Of a DNA stretch of 64,000 nt, positions 7,893 to 16,741 are shown piece by piece (positions within the stretch are counted from its first letter, which is position 1; the number at the start of each line of letters is the position of its first letter). The notes beneath the pieces are model-generated. The model ran no database searches and was not told the DNA's origin. It worked only from the letters and a program-made list of their open reading frames with translations. Location: assembly GCA_035448545.1 (NCBI GenBank), contig DAOTJE010000009.1, positions 62,001 through 126,000 on the forward strand. Reading direction: 5' to 3'. This DNA comes from Anaerobaca sp035448545 (GTDB lineage: Bacteria > Planctomycetota > Phycisphaerae > Sedimentisphaerales > Anaerobacaceae). The position numbers and the translations under genes are program-made.

Positions 7893-8669
7893 GTGCCGTC
7901 GGCAAGAATCCATTCCGGTTTCGTTCAGGCCAAGCCGTTGTCACGGCTGGCCTGGCAGGGCCTTAATCAGGTGCTCTGGCCGCCGGTGTGTTTGTGCTGT
8001 GGTCAGCCGGCCGGACCCGACAACAGCGGTCTGTGTCGGGCCTGCTGGGACCAGCTTCTGGCCGGTACGGCCGGTGAGTATTGCCCTCGATGCGGACGGG
8101 ACGCCAGCCGATATGGGCTCGTGCACGGGGCCTGTCCGGCCTGCCAGGCGGAGGACATCCAGTTCGACGGGATCGCCAGGGCGGGAGTCTATAACAGGAC
8201 GCTGCGGCAGATGATCCTCGCCTTCAAGCACGATCGAACCGAACTGGAAGCCTTGCTCGGAATGCTGGCCGATTCCGCGTTTCAGGGAAGCGGCTTCCAC
8301 AAGCAGATCGAGATGCTCGTGCCGGTCCCGCTGCACTGGACGCGCCGACTGGGCCGAGGCTACAACCAGTCGCACCGAATCGCCAAGCGGCTGAACCATC
8401 CGACTGCGCGGATCTGCACCGACCTCGTCCGAACCAAACGAACGAAGGCCCAACCCGCCGCAGCCACCGCCGCCGCGAGACGGTGCAACGTCAAGAACGC
8501 CTTCGCCGTCCGGCCCGACCACCGTTACGCCGGCAAGACCGTCTGCCTCGTCGATGACATCAAGACCACCGGAGCGACCCTCAACGAGTGCGCCCGGACC
8601 CTGAAACAGGCCGGCGCGGCTCGTGTTTATGCCTTGGTCCTGGCCGTCGCGGGCCAGGACCTGAGTTGA
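7893..8669 (+). CDS. comF: ComF family amidophosphoribosyltransferase-like protein
   Basis: The 258-residue protein matches the ComF/GntX family, linked to DNA uptake and possibly to phosphoribosyl chemistry. An N-terminal zinc ribbon is visible as CLCCGQP...CRACW and CPRCG...CPAC. The PRT domain includes VPVPLHWTRRLGRGYNQS and the PRPP-binding loop VCLVDDIKTTGATLNEC. Length is normal for the family. The start is odd: no ribosome binding site precedes GTG 7893, and a strong promoter ends only 6 bases upstream, so the message may be leaderless. It is unrelated to its flanking genes and probably monocistronic. Confidence 0.92.
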   Translation: MPSARIHSGFVQAKPLSRLAWQGLNQVLWPPVCLCCGQPAGPDNSGLCRACWDQLLAGTAGEYCPRCGRDASRYGLVHGACPACQAEDIQFDGIARAGVYNRTLRQMILAFKHDRTELEALLGMLADSAFQGSGFHKQIEMLVPVPLHWTRRLGRGYNQSHRIAKRLNHPTARICTDLVRTKRTKAQPAAATAAARRCNVKNAFAVRPDHRYAGKTVCLVDDIKTTGATLNECARTLKQAGAARVYALVLAVAGQDLS

Positions 8670-8693
8670 TGGAGCACATGAGAAAGGAGTGAC

Positions 8694-10877
8694 ATGCTGA
8701 CGAACGCCCTGCTGACCACCGTGACAATACTGCTTGCCGTCCCGCCCGGCGGCGCCGGCCGACTCAATCCGGATTGGCTGGTGACCCCGGTTCGCCAGGA
8801 GGTGACCGTCGAGAAGAGCCCGGATGGCCGCCAGATCATCATGGACAACGGCCTGATCCGCCGCACGTTTCGCCTGAAGCCGAACGCCGCCACCGTCGCC
8901 CTCGACAATCTCATGACGGGCGAGTCGATGCTGCGCGGCGTCAAACCCGAGGCCCGCCTGACAATCGACGGCGCCTCCTTCGATGTCGGCGGACTCAAAG
9001 GCCAGCCCAACTACGCCTATCTCCTCGACGAATGGAAAGAGGCTCTGACGTCCGACCCGAACGCATGGCAGTTCATAGACTGCCAGATCGACAAGACGCG
9101 CGCTCGATTCCCGTGGAAACGCGTGCGCCATTGTGCCGACCTGCCGTGGCCCCCGCCCGGCGCCTCGCTGACCATGGCATATGGGCTTCCCAGCAAGGCT
9201 CAGAGAACCCTGGGCCCCGGCCGCGCTCACCTCGACCGCGTGGCCGTCCAGGTCAACTACGAGATGTACGAGGGCATCCCCCTGATGTGCAAGTGGCTGA
9301 CCATCCACAATGGCTCGGACCAGCCCATTCGTCTCAACCGCTTCACCAGCGAGATCCTCGCGATGGTCGAGTACGAGTCGGAGGTGGATCGCTACGAGCG
9401 GTGGAACGTGCCGAATCTTCACGTCGAGAGCGACTACGCCTTCGCCGGCATGAATGCCTCCGTGGCCAATCATACCACGCACTGGATGCACGACCCCGAG
9501 TACCTGACGCAGGTAAACTACCTGCGCGAGAATCCGTGCCTGCTGGAGTCCCGCCCGCCCGTCGGGCCCGATGTCGACATTGCGCCGGGCGAGACGTTCG
9601 AGTCGTTCCGGACCTTCGAGCTCGTTTTCGACAGCACCGAGCGTGAGAGGAAGGGCCTGGCGGTGCGGCGCATGTACCGTACCATCGCGCCGTGGGTGAC
9701 GGAGAATCCGATCATGATGCACGTGCGCCAGGCCGATCCGAACTCGGTGCGGCTGGCGATCGACCAGTGTGCCGAGGTCGGTTTCGAGATGGTCATCATG
9801 ACGTTCGGCAGCGGGTTCAACCTCGAGAACGAAGACCCTGCCTACCTGGCTCAACTGAAGGAGCTCGCCGACTACGCCCACCGCAAGGGCATCGAGATCG
9901 GAGGCTACTCGCTGCTGTCCAGCCGACGAATCAGCGACGCCGACGACGTCATCGACGTCGCGACAGGCAAGCCCGGCGGCGCCCTGTTCGGCAACGCCCC
10001 CTGTCTGGGCAGCCGGTGGGGACAGGACTACTTCCGCAAGCTCTACGCCTTCTACGAGAAGACCGGCTTCGACCTGCTCGAACACGACGGCTCTTATCCC
10101 GGCGACACCTGCGCCTCGCGGAGCCATCCCGGCCATCGCGGCTACGAGGACTCGCAGTGGACCCAGTGGAAGACGATCGCCGAGTTCTACCAGTGGTGCC
10201 GGAGCCGTGGCGTCTATCTGAACGTCCCCGACTTCTATTACCTGACCGGCTCGACGAAGTGCGGCATGGGCTACCGCGAGACGAACTGGTCGCTGCCGCG
10301 TGCCCAGCAGATCCTCCACGGCCGGCAGAATATCTACGACGGGACCTGGACCAAGACCCCGAGCATGGGCTGGATGTTCGTGCCGCTGACGGAATACCAC
10401 GGGGGCGGCGCAGCCGCGACGATCGAACCGCTGCGCGATCACCTCGACGCCTACGAGGCGCACCTGGCCAACAACTTCGGCGCCGGTGTCCAGGCCTGCT
10501 ATCGGGGCCCGCGATTATACGACAGCGACGAGACGAAAGCCGTGGTGAAGAAGTGGGTCGATTTCTTCAAGCGATACCGTGACATTCTCGAATCGGACGT
10601 GATCCACCTTCGCCGGGCCGATGGGCGGGACATCGACGGCCTCCTGCACGTCAATCCCCAAGGGAAGATCAAGGGTCTGGCGATGATCTACAATCCGCTC
10701 GACCGCCCCGTCGAGCGGGCACTGACTCTGCCGCTCTACTACACAGGCCTGACCGACGCCGCCCGCATCCGCGAAAAGGAGGGCGAATCCAAGACGTTCC
10801 GGCTCGACCGCCACTCCAACGTCACCGTCCCCATCCGGATCGAGCCGGCCGATGTCACGTGGCTGCTCATAGAGTAG
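8694..10877 (+). CDS. Secreted clan-D-like glycoside hydrolase (alpha-galactosidase-like)
   Basis: The 727-residue product has a signal peptide (MLTNALLTTVTILLAVPPGG). An N-terminal beta-sandwich of the kind seen in GH36-like enzymes (about 35-320) is followed by a TIM-barrel region (about 325-620) and a C-terminal beta domain. In the barrel, TGFDLLEHDGSYPGD resembles the FDYLKYDG nucleophile strand of GH27/GH36 enzymes, so D465 is a candidate nucleophile. The acid/base residue is not identified. AAAGGAG sits before the ATG. It would release sugars from glycans outside the cytoplasm. The family is an inference from layout; a CAZy HMM search could place it elsewhere, for example GH31- or GH97-like. 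Confidence 0.6.
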   Translation: MLTNALLTTVTILLAVPPGGAGRLNPDWLVTPVRQEVTVEKSPDGRQIIMDNGLIRRTFRLKPNAATVALDNLMTGESMLRGVKPEARLTIDGASFDVGGLKGQPNYAYLLDEWKEALTSDPNAWQFIDCQIDKTRARFPWKRVRHCADLPWPPPGASLTMAYGLPSKAQRTLGPGRAHLDRVAVQVNYEMYEGIPLMCKWLTIHNGSDQPIRLNRFTSEILAMVEYESEVDRYERWNVPNLHVESDYAFAGMNASVANHTTHWMHDPEYLTQVNYLRENPCLLESRPPVGPDVDIAPGETFESFRTFELVFDSTERERKGLAVRRMYRTIAPWVTENPIMMHVRQADPNSVRLAIDQCAEVGFEMVIMTFGSGFNLENEDPAYLAQLKELADYAHRKGIEIGGYSLLSSRRISDADDVIDVATGKPGGALFGNAPCLGSRWGQDYFRKLYAFYEKTGFDLLEHDGSYPGDTCASRSHPGHRGYEDSQWTQWKTIAEFYQWCRSRGVYLNVPDFYYLTGSTKCGMGYRETNWSLPRAQQILHGRQNIYDGTWTKTPSMGWMFVPLTEYHGGGAAATIEPLRDHLDAYEAHLANNFGAGVQACYRGPRLYDSDETKAVVKKWVDFFKRYRDILESDVIHLRRADGRDIDGLLHVNPQGKIKGLAMIYNPLDRPVERALTLPLYYTGLTDAARIREKEGESKTFRLDRHSNVTVPIRIEPADVTWLLIE

Positions 10878-10908
10878 TTGTATCCGCTTTATCGTAAAAG
10901 CAGATTCG

Positions 10909-11691
10909 TCACAGCCGCTGGTACTTGACGACGGCGCGGTAGATGCCGTCGATCCGCTTGCCCTCAACAATCGTCGGCGAGTACTTCTCATTGCGGGGCT
11001 GGAGGCGGATCTGGTCGCCGGCCTCGAAAAAGACGCGTTTGAACGTCGTCTCGTGGGGCAGGGTGAAGCGGACGAAGCAGTCGTCACCGTTGCGGACCTC
11101 GCAGGCGGGCGAGAAGATCACGATGTCTCCCTCGACGAACTTGGGCTCCATCGAGTCGCCCACGACGCGCACGGCGAACGCATTCGGATCGTGCAGGTCG
11201 GGACAACGGACGTAGTCGTCGGCGATGCCCACGGGATAGTCGAGGTCGTTGAACTCGGCCGGATAGCCCGCCGCCACCTTGTTGATCACCGGAACGAGGC
11301 GGCCGGCCGCCAGGGCCCGCTTGCCTTCGTCAATGCTGAGGTTGCTCTTGGCCAGCAGCGCCTTGAGCGACCGGGCACTGCTCTTCTTGTCGATCGCTTT
11401 CTTGAGCAACTGGCGGAGCTTCTGGTTTTCGGCCTCGCGCGATTCGTATTCCTGCCGCACGTCCGACGGCATGCGTTCGAGGTGGGCGATGTGCAGCAGC
11501 AGCCCCGGATCGAACTTCAGCACGCGTTCGAGCTTGGTCAGCAACTCATCGCTGGGCGGATTCTTGACCTTGCCCGTTTCGATCGTGGACAGGTACGGCT
11601 TGGAAAACCCCACGCGGTTGCTGACTTCATCGAGAGTCAGGTTCAACTGCTCACGCTTCTGCCTGATAATCTGACCGAGAGACATAGTCAT
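10909..11691 (-). CDS. XRE family regulator with LexA-like S24 peptidase domain
   Basis: This 260-residue repressor joins an N-terminal Cro/C1 helix-turn-helix (about 6-65, IIRQKREQLNLTLDEVSNRV) to a helical linker (66-135) and a C-terminal S24 domain. The self-cleaving layout is complete: A141-G142 as scissile bond, S180 in VGDSMEP and K218 in TTFKRV, with spacing close to LexA and lambda CI. It should therefore dimerise on DNA and be inactivated by RecA-stimulated or analogous cleavage. No phage genes are nearby, so it looks like a host stress switch rather than a prophage repressor. It converges with the glycosidase gene and is followed on its upstream side by the DUF362 gene. Confidence 0.9.
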   Translation of the reverse strand: MTMSLGQIIRQKREQLNLTLDEVSNRVGFSKPYLSTIETGKVKNPPSDELLTKLERVLKFDPGLLLHIAHLERMPSDVRQEYESREAENQKLRQLLKKAIDKKSSARSLKALLAKSNLSIDEGKRALAAGRLVPVINKVAAGYPAEFNDLDYPVGIADDYVRCPDLHDPNAFAVRVVGDSMEPKFVEGDIVIFSPACEVRNGDDCFVRFTLPHETTFKRVFFEAGDQIRLQPRNEKYSPTIVEGKRIDGIYRAVVKYQRL

Positions 11692-11712
11692 CCTCGAATG
11701 CGGCCCGAAGGC

Positions 11713-12792
11713 CTATTTCACTTCCACCAGCTCATAGTCCGCGCGCCCCAGCCCGATCCGCACGCCATGCTCGATCTGCGTACGCCAGTCCAACCTGGTC
11801 TTGCCGATCAGCCTGGGCACGCCCCGTCCGCCCCGGCTCTCCACCAGATCGATGGCCGCCTTGTCCACCGCCACCGGATCGGTCGAGGCCAGGATGCCGA
11901 TGTCCTCCACCATTGTAGGCATATTCGCCCGGGCGAAGCAATCGCAATCTTTAGTTACGGACATCACAAAATTGAAGAACGCCGCCCGCCCTGCCTTGCC
12001 CTGGAGCACGCCGAGGGCGTGTTCCGCCACGCTCTTTTGCAGGATTTCGTTCTCCTGCTGCCAGTCGTACGCCACGGCATCGAACCGGCAGACGGCGACG
12101 CACTCGGCACAGCCGATGCACTTGTCCTGGTCGATGTGGGCCTGGACATCATCGAGCGTGATGGCGTCGGCCGGACAGTGACGGCGGCATTCGCCGCAGC
12201 GGGTGCACTTGCCCTTCGTCACATGGGGCTTGAGGGCGGCGTGCTGGCGCATCTTGCCCTTGCGGCTGGAACAGCCCATGCCCAGCGTCTTGATCGTCGC
12301 GCCCACGCACGTGGCACAATGGCCCGTGAAGTGCGCCACCGAGAGGATCGACTGGCACCGCACGATGTCGGCCGCGATCATCACCTCTTTATCCAGCTCG
12401 CCCTCGATGGGCACCGCCGTCTCGGCGGTCCCGAACAGCCCATCGGTTGCGATGAACGGGACGCCCAGCCCCTCAACGCTGAAACCACGCTGCGTCGCCA
12501 GGACCGTGTGGTCGATGGCGTTGTGCCGCCGACCGGTGTAGAGCGTACTGGTGTCGGTGATGAAGGGCTTAGTCTTCAGCGCGATCAGTTCCTCGACGAG
12601 GCCCTTCAGACACGGGGCCTTGATGTACGTCGTGTTGGTCTCTTCGCCCACGTGGACCTTCACGGCGGTGAAGTCGTTTTTCTTGAAGCACTTGCGGAAA
12701 CCGCCCGCCCGGAACAGGGTCCTGGCCTTCTCCGAGATGGCCCGTTCGCCCTCGCCGATCGACGCTTTGATGAAATGGACTTTCGAACTCAA
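11713..12792 (-). CDS. DUF362 domain protein with two 4Fe-4S clusters
   Basis: The 359-residue protein is of the DUF362 / polyferredoxin-like family, cytoplasmic proteins of uncertain redox function. The DUF362 parts lie at about 35-180 and 265-350 (FTAVKVHVGEE, ILASTDPVAVDKAA). They flank a bacterial ferredoxin insert with CTRCGECRRHCP and CIGCAECVAVCR, enough for two 4Fe-4S clusters. Translation probably starts at TTG 12792, which has GGAAGGA 6 bases upstream; a TTG at 12807 would overlap that ribosome site. It is head-to-tail with the XRE regulator gene and 21 bases before it, so the two may be co-transcribed. Confidence 0.88.
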   Translation of the reverse strand: MSSKVHFIKASIGEGERAISEKARTLFRAGGFRKCFKKNDFTAVKVHVGEETNTTYIKAPCLKGLVEELIALKTKPFITDTSTLYTGRRHNAIDHTVLATQRGFSVEGLGVPFIATDGLFGTAETAVPIEGELDKEVMIAADIVRCQSILSVAHFTGHCATCVGATIKTLGMGCSSRKGKMRQHAALKPHVTKGKCTRCGECRRHCPADAITLDDVQAHIDQDKCIGCAECVAVCRFDAVAYDWQQENEILQKSVAEHALGVLQGKAGRAAFFNFVMSVTKDCDCFARANMPTMVEDIGILASTDPVAVDKAAIDLVESRGGRGVPRLIGKTRLDWRTQIEHGVRIGLGRADYELVEVK

Positions 12793-13263
12793 CTGAGGTC
12801 CTTCCAAGTATCGGGCGTTTGCCCATCCATGCTCCGGCCTATCACCGCTACGTCAGCCGGCGCTCTGCTGCGGCTGGCTGGGACGCTCGCCCTCCCGGCC
12901 CAGCCGCCGAATTCGAAACCCTTCTGACCCGATGATCCAATCCTGCATCGGCCCTACTGCCGTTGTCAACTCCTATCTGGGCTCATCTGCGAGACGGAGC
13001 GCCTCACACAGGGTGTACACGGCACACCGTTCCAATGGTACGTTCGAGGCGTGGTGTGCAAGGCACACCCTACGGCTGCCGATGGGCCGATCGCACTACC
13101 TGCGATTCGCAGGTACCGGTTTTGCCGGATACCTCATGAAGGCGCGGGCAGGCATCAGACATTTCCAAAATGGAATGGCTTCTGTCCACCGGCGGGCCCC
13201 CGGCAGTCTACCTGCGTCACGTAGGATGTCTCCGGAATTCCCGAATTCTGTAGCCACGTTACA
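12793..13263. other. Non-coding stretch with clustered short palindromes
   Basis: No gene is supported. The spacer holds several perfect small hairpins, including GGTGTGC (13053-13059) with GCACACC (13063-13069) and TACCTGCG (13097-13104) with CGCAGGTA (13108-13115). They resemble degenerate intergenic palindromic repeats. Confidence 0.5.
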
Positions 13264-15492
13264 TCAGATGCGAGGCCGTGCCGTGCCGAACCCGACGTCG
13301 TCGATGAATATCCTTCCCGTACCACCGGCTGTCGGGTTGTTCCGATCGCCGAGCCCAATGTACATCGTGGCGGCGCGACTCAGATTAACACCGCCGGACG
13401 TCAATTCGCTGTACGGAATCACCCACTCCTGCCAGGAGTCGGCGAGGGCCGCATCCGGGTCCGGATGCGCTGCGATACCCACCTTGCCGGCGCTATCCTC
13501 AATCGCCACATACAGCGTTTCGGGGATGTTCGCCGCATCACCGTGGAAGAACAATCTCAGGGAGACGGCCCCACCGGTCATCAGGTCTGTACCGCCAAGG
13601 TCGAACTCGGCCTCCGAGTAGAACGGCGAAGTCGAGTTATCGTACGCCAGCGGCATCGACTGCCGGCCGCTGTGGACGATGGTCCGCTCGGCAAAGGGGG
13701 CGTCGAGGTATCCGACCGTCGAGCCGGTGCCGTTGACCCAGCCGTCGATCCACGTGTCGAAGATGGTCGTCTTGGCGTCAATGTCGTCGTTGTACGTCTC
13801 GAACCCGTCGACCAAGGCATACTCCTGCGTCGAGAAGGTCCAGACGTCGCCGGGCCATGCGGTCACCGCATCCGCTTCGTTGACTTCCACGACCTGCCAG
13901 TAGTAAGTGCTCCCAAACTCAATCCCATCGGGAGCAAACGTTGGGCTGTTGACCGTACCGGCCAATGTGAGACCCGCCGGGTCCGTACCCAGATGTACTT
14001 CGTGCGAGGCGGCGTTTCGGCCGCTACGCCAAGCCAGGGCCGTGCCGATTTCCACGTCGGTGGCCCCGTCGGCCGGCTGCGGCTGGCGGGCGTGCGCGGG
14101 GATATACATGAAGCGGACCTCGCTAAGCCCATACTGACCCAAGGACCCGTAGCCGCTGTTGACGTTCAGCCGCACGTACCTGGCCGCTACGCCGCCGAAA
14201 CTGACGGTCGTGTTCGCGGTATACGTGGTAGTCGCCGTCGCCCTGGCGAACTCGAAGTCGCCCAGCGCCGTCCAGTCGGTCCCGTTCTCCGAGTACTCCA
14301 CCGTGACATTCTTAAGCCCGAAGCCGAGCATCGGTTCAAACTGGACGTTGTAGTTCCAGACGAGCATCTCGTGGAGCTTGTAGAGAGAGTCGAACTCGTA
14401 CTGGATGTACAGAGTGCCCTCGGCCGGCGGGTAGGCCAGCCACATGTCGGCGGCCTTCACCGAGGCTTGATCGTCGGCGTTGATGCCCGAGCCATCTACC
14501 GTGCGTTGCGGCGTGGACACTTCGTCGGAGGCCCCGTTGCTGGTCGCGATGACGTTCACAATCGGATAGGCGAACGGTTCGACCGTGAAATTCCAGACGT
14601 CGCCTTTGAAGATCGCATAGTCCGGCGCCGCGTTGACCTCGTCAATGCGCCAATAGTAGGTGGCGCCGAACTCGAGAAGAGCGGCAGACTCAAAGGTTGC
14701 GCCCTCCTGGTCCTGACTGACCAGGACCCCCCGAGGACTCTGCCGACTGGCCCCATTCACATCCTCAAAGGCGGTCCCGAGATAGACATCATGCGTGTTG
14801 GCGAATTGGCCGGGCGTCCAACCCAAGGTCACATCTCTGGGTACGTCGGCTGCTCCATGGGCCGGAACAGGATGAGTGGCAAGGGAGGTGACGCCTCCTG
14901 CCGCATCGAGAATTCGAACCTCATCAATGAGCAGATCACCGGCCGCCTCAAACCCCCATGAGACTCGGTCGATCCTGCCCGTTCCCCCCGTGAACTCGTC
15001 GAGGTTCGCCGGACGGACTCCACTGCTTGTACCTATCCCTATGAAATCCTTGAGCATCACTTGCACCAACTGATAGCCGGGCTGGTCATCCACTGTAACG
15101 CTGGTAGTCTGAAAGTCCGGATCCCACCCGGCGCCCGCCAGCCTCAGTTCCAGGTAGCCGATAGGGACCGTCCCGCTGTCGATGTAGAACTCGATATAAG
15201 CGGTGTCGAAGTCGATGCCGGACAGGTCCAGATTCAGATTCCTGATGCCCGTAATCCAGGCCCAGCTTCCCCAGGTGGCAAAGTCTCGCTTCAGGTGATT
15301 TGCGCCTCGGTAGGGATCCGAGTCGCTGACCACAAACTGGCTGTCGCCGCGCAACGCAAGATCAGCGCCGGGCGCCAGCTCCTCACTGAATATGATGCAT
15401 TCGCCTCCAAAGGCAACGGTAGTTGACAGGGCGATGACGGCTGTCAGGGTGAATGTGAATTGCCTCATCCGGGATTTGTCGTCAGACGTCAT
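13264..15492 (-). CDS. Large secreted protein with F5/8-type-C and carbohydrate-binding-like modules
   Basis: The product of about 742 residues starts at an ATG with GGAGG 10 bases upstream. A signal peptide follows (MRQFTFTLTAVIALSTTVAFGG). Modules in order: a beta-sandwich of unknown family (about 30-200), a fibronectin/Ig-like unit (HPVPAHGAADVPRDVTLGW to GDVWNF), an F5/8-type-C-like domain (about 300-470, with LHEMLVWNYNVQFEP and GYGSLGQYGLSEVRF), a second Ig-like unit, and a C-terminal beta-sandwich ending RIFIDDVGFG. It aligns through most of its length with the middle of the giant secreted protein at 30699-34298, so the two are paralogues. No dockerin or anchor is visible. It probably binds or processes glycans outside the cell; no catalytic residues were recognised. 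Confidence 0.8.
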   Translation of the reverse strand: MTSDDKSRMRQFTFTLTAVIALSTTVAFGGECIIFSEELAPGADLALRGDSQFVVSDSDPYRGANHLKRDFATWGSWAWITGIRNLNLDLSGIDFDTAYIEFYIDSGTVPIGYLELRLAGAGWDPDFQTTSVTVDDQPGYQLVQVMLKDFIGIGTSSGVRPANLDEFTGGTGRIDRVSWGFEAAGDLLIDEVRILDAAGGVTSLATHPVPAHGAADVPRDVTLGWTPGQFANTHDVYLGTAFEDVNGASRQSPRGVLVSQDQEGATFESAALLEFGATYYWRIDEVNAAPDYAIFKGDVWNFTVEPFAYPIVNVIATSNGASDEVSTPQRTVDGSGINADDQASVKAADMWLAYPPAEGTLYIQYEFDSLYKLHEMLVWNYNVQFEPMLGFGLKNVTVEYSENGTDWTALGDFEFARATATTTYTANTTVSFGGVAARYVRLNVNSGYGSLGQYGLSEVRFMYIPAHARQPQPADGATDVEIGTALAWRSGRNAASHEVHLGTDPAGLTLAGTVNSPTFAPDGIEFGSTYYWQVVEVNEADAVTAWPGDVWTFSTQEYALVDGFETYNDDIDAKTTIFDTWIDGWVNGTGSTVGYLDAPFAERTIVHSGRQSMPLAYDNSTSPFYSEAEFDLGGTDLMTGGAVSLRLFFHGDAANIPETLYVAIEDSAGKVGIAAHPDPDAALADSWQEWVIPYSELTSGGVNLSRAATMYIGLGDRNNPTAGGTGRIFIDDVGFGTARPRI

Positions 15493-15576
15493 GATATGCA
15501 TTCCTCCACACAACACCGTTAGTCCGGGATTTGCCATCTACCTTCATAACAGGTGCTCCTGCGCGCCACACTGTTA

Positions 15577-15605
15577 ATCGTACCGCAATAGGGGCGCGTT
15601 TGCAA
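15577..15605 (-). promoter_or_regulatory. Promoter for the F5/8-type-C secreted protein
   Basis: Read on the minus strand, TTGCAA (15605-15600), a 17-base spacer and TACGAT (15582-15577) form a good sigma70-type promoter. It gives a leader of about 80 bases before the ATG at 15492. Confidence 0.5.
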
Positions 15606-15949
15606 CATGTCTGGCCAACATCTTGGTCAAGACGCCTGTCGGAAAGATCTCCAGACAGAGCGATCCGCCGAGAATCCAGCTTCTTGACACTCTTTTGAAT
15701 GCACCTCGGCCGCTTACTCCTCCCGCGTGGCACAGATTTGCGCCATCCGGCTGGTCATCCTGTCCTGCGAAGTCCCGGCCTGCCGCATCGCGGCTCAGCG
15801 GAGTTTGCCGAAGGCGGCAGGCGAGAGACCGAACACCCTCTTGAAGAGGGAATGAAACGGTGTCCGGTGCTTCTTCGACGAGGGCTTTACCCGCCACTCA
15901 CAGGCCCTTAGCCGTGACGTCTTCCTGTGCCGCCTTGGCAGCTCTGACC
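15606..15949. other. Non-coding stretch
   Basis: I see no gene or clear signal here beyond the promoter at its left edge. The short overlapping frames have no family-like sequence. Confidence 0.4.
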
Positions 15950-16267
15950 TCAGCAAGCGCTCTCGTCAGGTATGTCCAGGAGCATGAATATGATACCCCA
16001 AAGGGTAAAAAGCCACATTATCCGTGCGCTCTGCCTGGCGCTAAGCACGTACGAAGCCATCAGGAGGTCGGACATCCGGTGCCTTTCCTTCGAGACTTCG
16101 TTGCCCGTCCGCACCAATTCCTGGTCATTGGCGGCAACCTTCTCTTGTAGCTCAGCCCAGACGCTTGCCCCACCACCGATGAATCGGCCCCCGCGCGTCC
16201 CAGAACCAACAAGAATCACCGTGTACCGCTCTCCACTTAGTTCTTTCGCCGCTCGATGTGCCCCCAT
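15950..16267 (-). CDS. Possible small membrane protein, unknown
   Basis: This 105-residue frame is not recognised. The sequence looks protein-like: a charged amphipathic helix (about 38-70, WAELQEKVAANDQELVRTG) is followed by one membrane segment near the C-terminus (IMWLFTLWGIIFMLLDI). A GGGGCAGGA stretch precedes the ATG at a plausible distance. It lies alone in a 1.2-kb spacer between two secreted-protein genes. It may be a real orphan gene, the remnant of a longer one, or chance. Confidence 0.35.
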   Translation of the reverse strand: MGAHRAAKELSGERYTVILVGSGTRGGRFIGGGASVWAELQEKVAANDQELVRTGNEVSKERHRMSDLLMASYVLSARQSARIMWLFTLWGIIFMLLDIPDESAC

Positions 16268-16563
16268 GCCGTATCCTGCCCCGCGATGTTATGACACGCC
16301 TTTGGGCATACGTAGTCATACGTATCTGTCTTTCAACGCCTGAGTCGATGCCGGGGGGCAGATCGGATTCTCTTCGTGCTATTGCTGGGGGCCGGGGGGC
16401 GGTCGCAAGCAGGTTGCGGAATCGGGGTGCGGCGGGATGGGGGTTTCGCCGGGGTACGAGCGGGACCCGCGGATCGCAGGTAGCGCGTTGGTCCATCTGA
16501 CACGGGACGGCCTCAGTTGCGGTGCGGCTGGCCGGAAGGGGTGGGCGCGGCAGAACATACTTT

Positions 16564-16740
16564 GTATCTCGAATCTCGTACCTCGCCAAGGATTCCGGCC
16601 GGAGGGACCACGACCGATGCAATGCGCACCCCGCACGACGCGCGACGGTAGGCCGGCGACGCGCGGCACGCAGCGCAGGGGCAAGGCATGCCTCGCCCCT
16701 GCCGATTCGCGAGATACGAGCGACAAGATACGAGATACGC
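16564..16740. repeat. Composite palindromic intergenic repeat
   Basis: The arms share GTATCTCG (16564-16571) and CGAGATAC (16731-16738, with a second copy near 16710), embedded in longer similar stretches (GAATCTCGTACCTCG against CGAGATACGAGCGAC). Between them lies a hairpin, CAGGGGC (16676-16682) with GCCCCTG (16695-16701). It abuts the stop codon of the next minus-strand gene, so it may also act as a 3' mRNA structure. Confidence 0.5.
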
Positions 16741-16741
16741 C

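Noticed and set aside
7941..10463. 840-residue minus-strand frame opposite comF and the glycosidase gene
   Set aside because: Antisense shadow; both plus-strand genes have clear signatures and ribosome sites.
10909..11691. Prophage repressor
   Set aside because: No integrase, structural or lysis genes and no attachment-site repeats nearby.
11053..12927. 624-residue plus-strand frame opposite the XRE and DUF362 genes
   Set aside because: Antisense shadow; the minus strand carries intact HTH, S24 and ferredoxin motifs.
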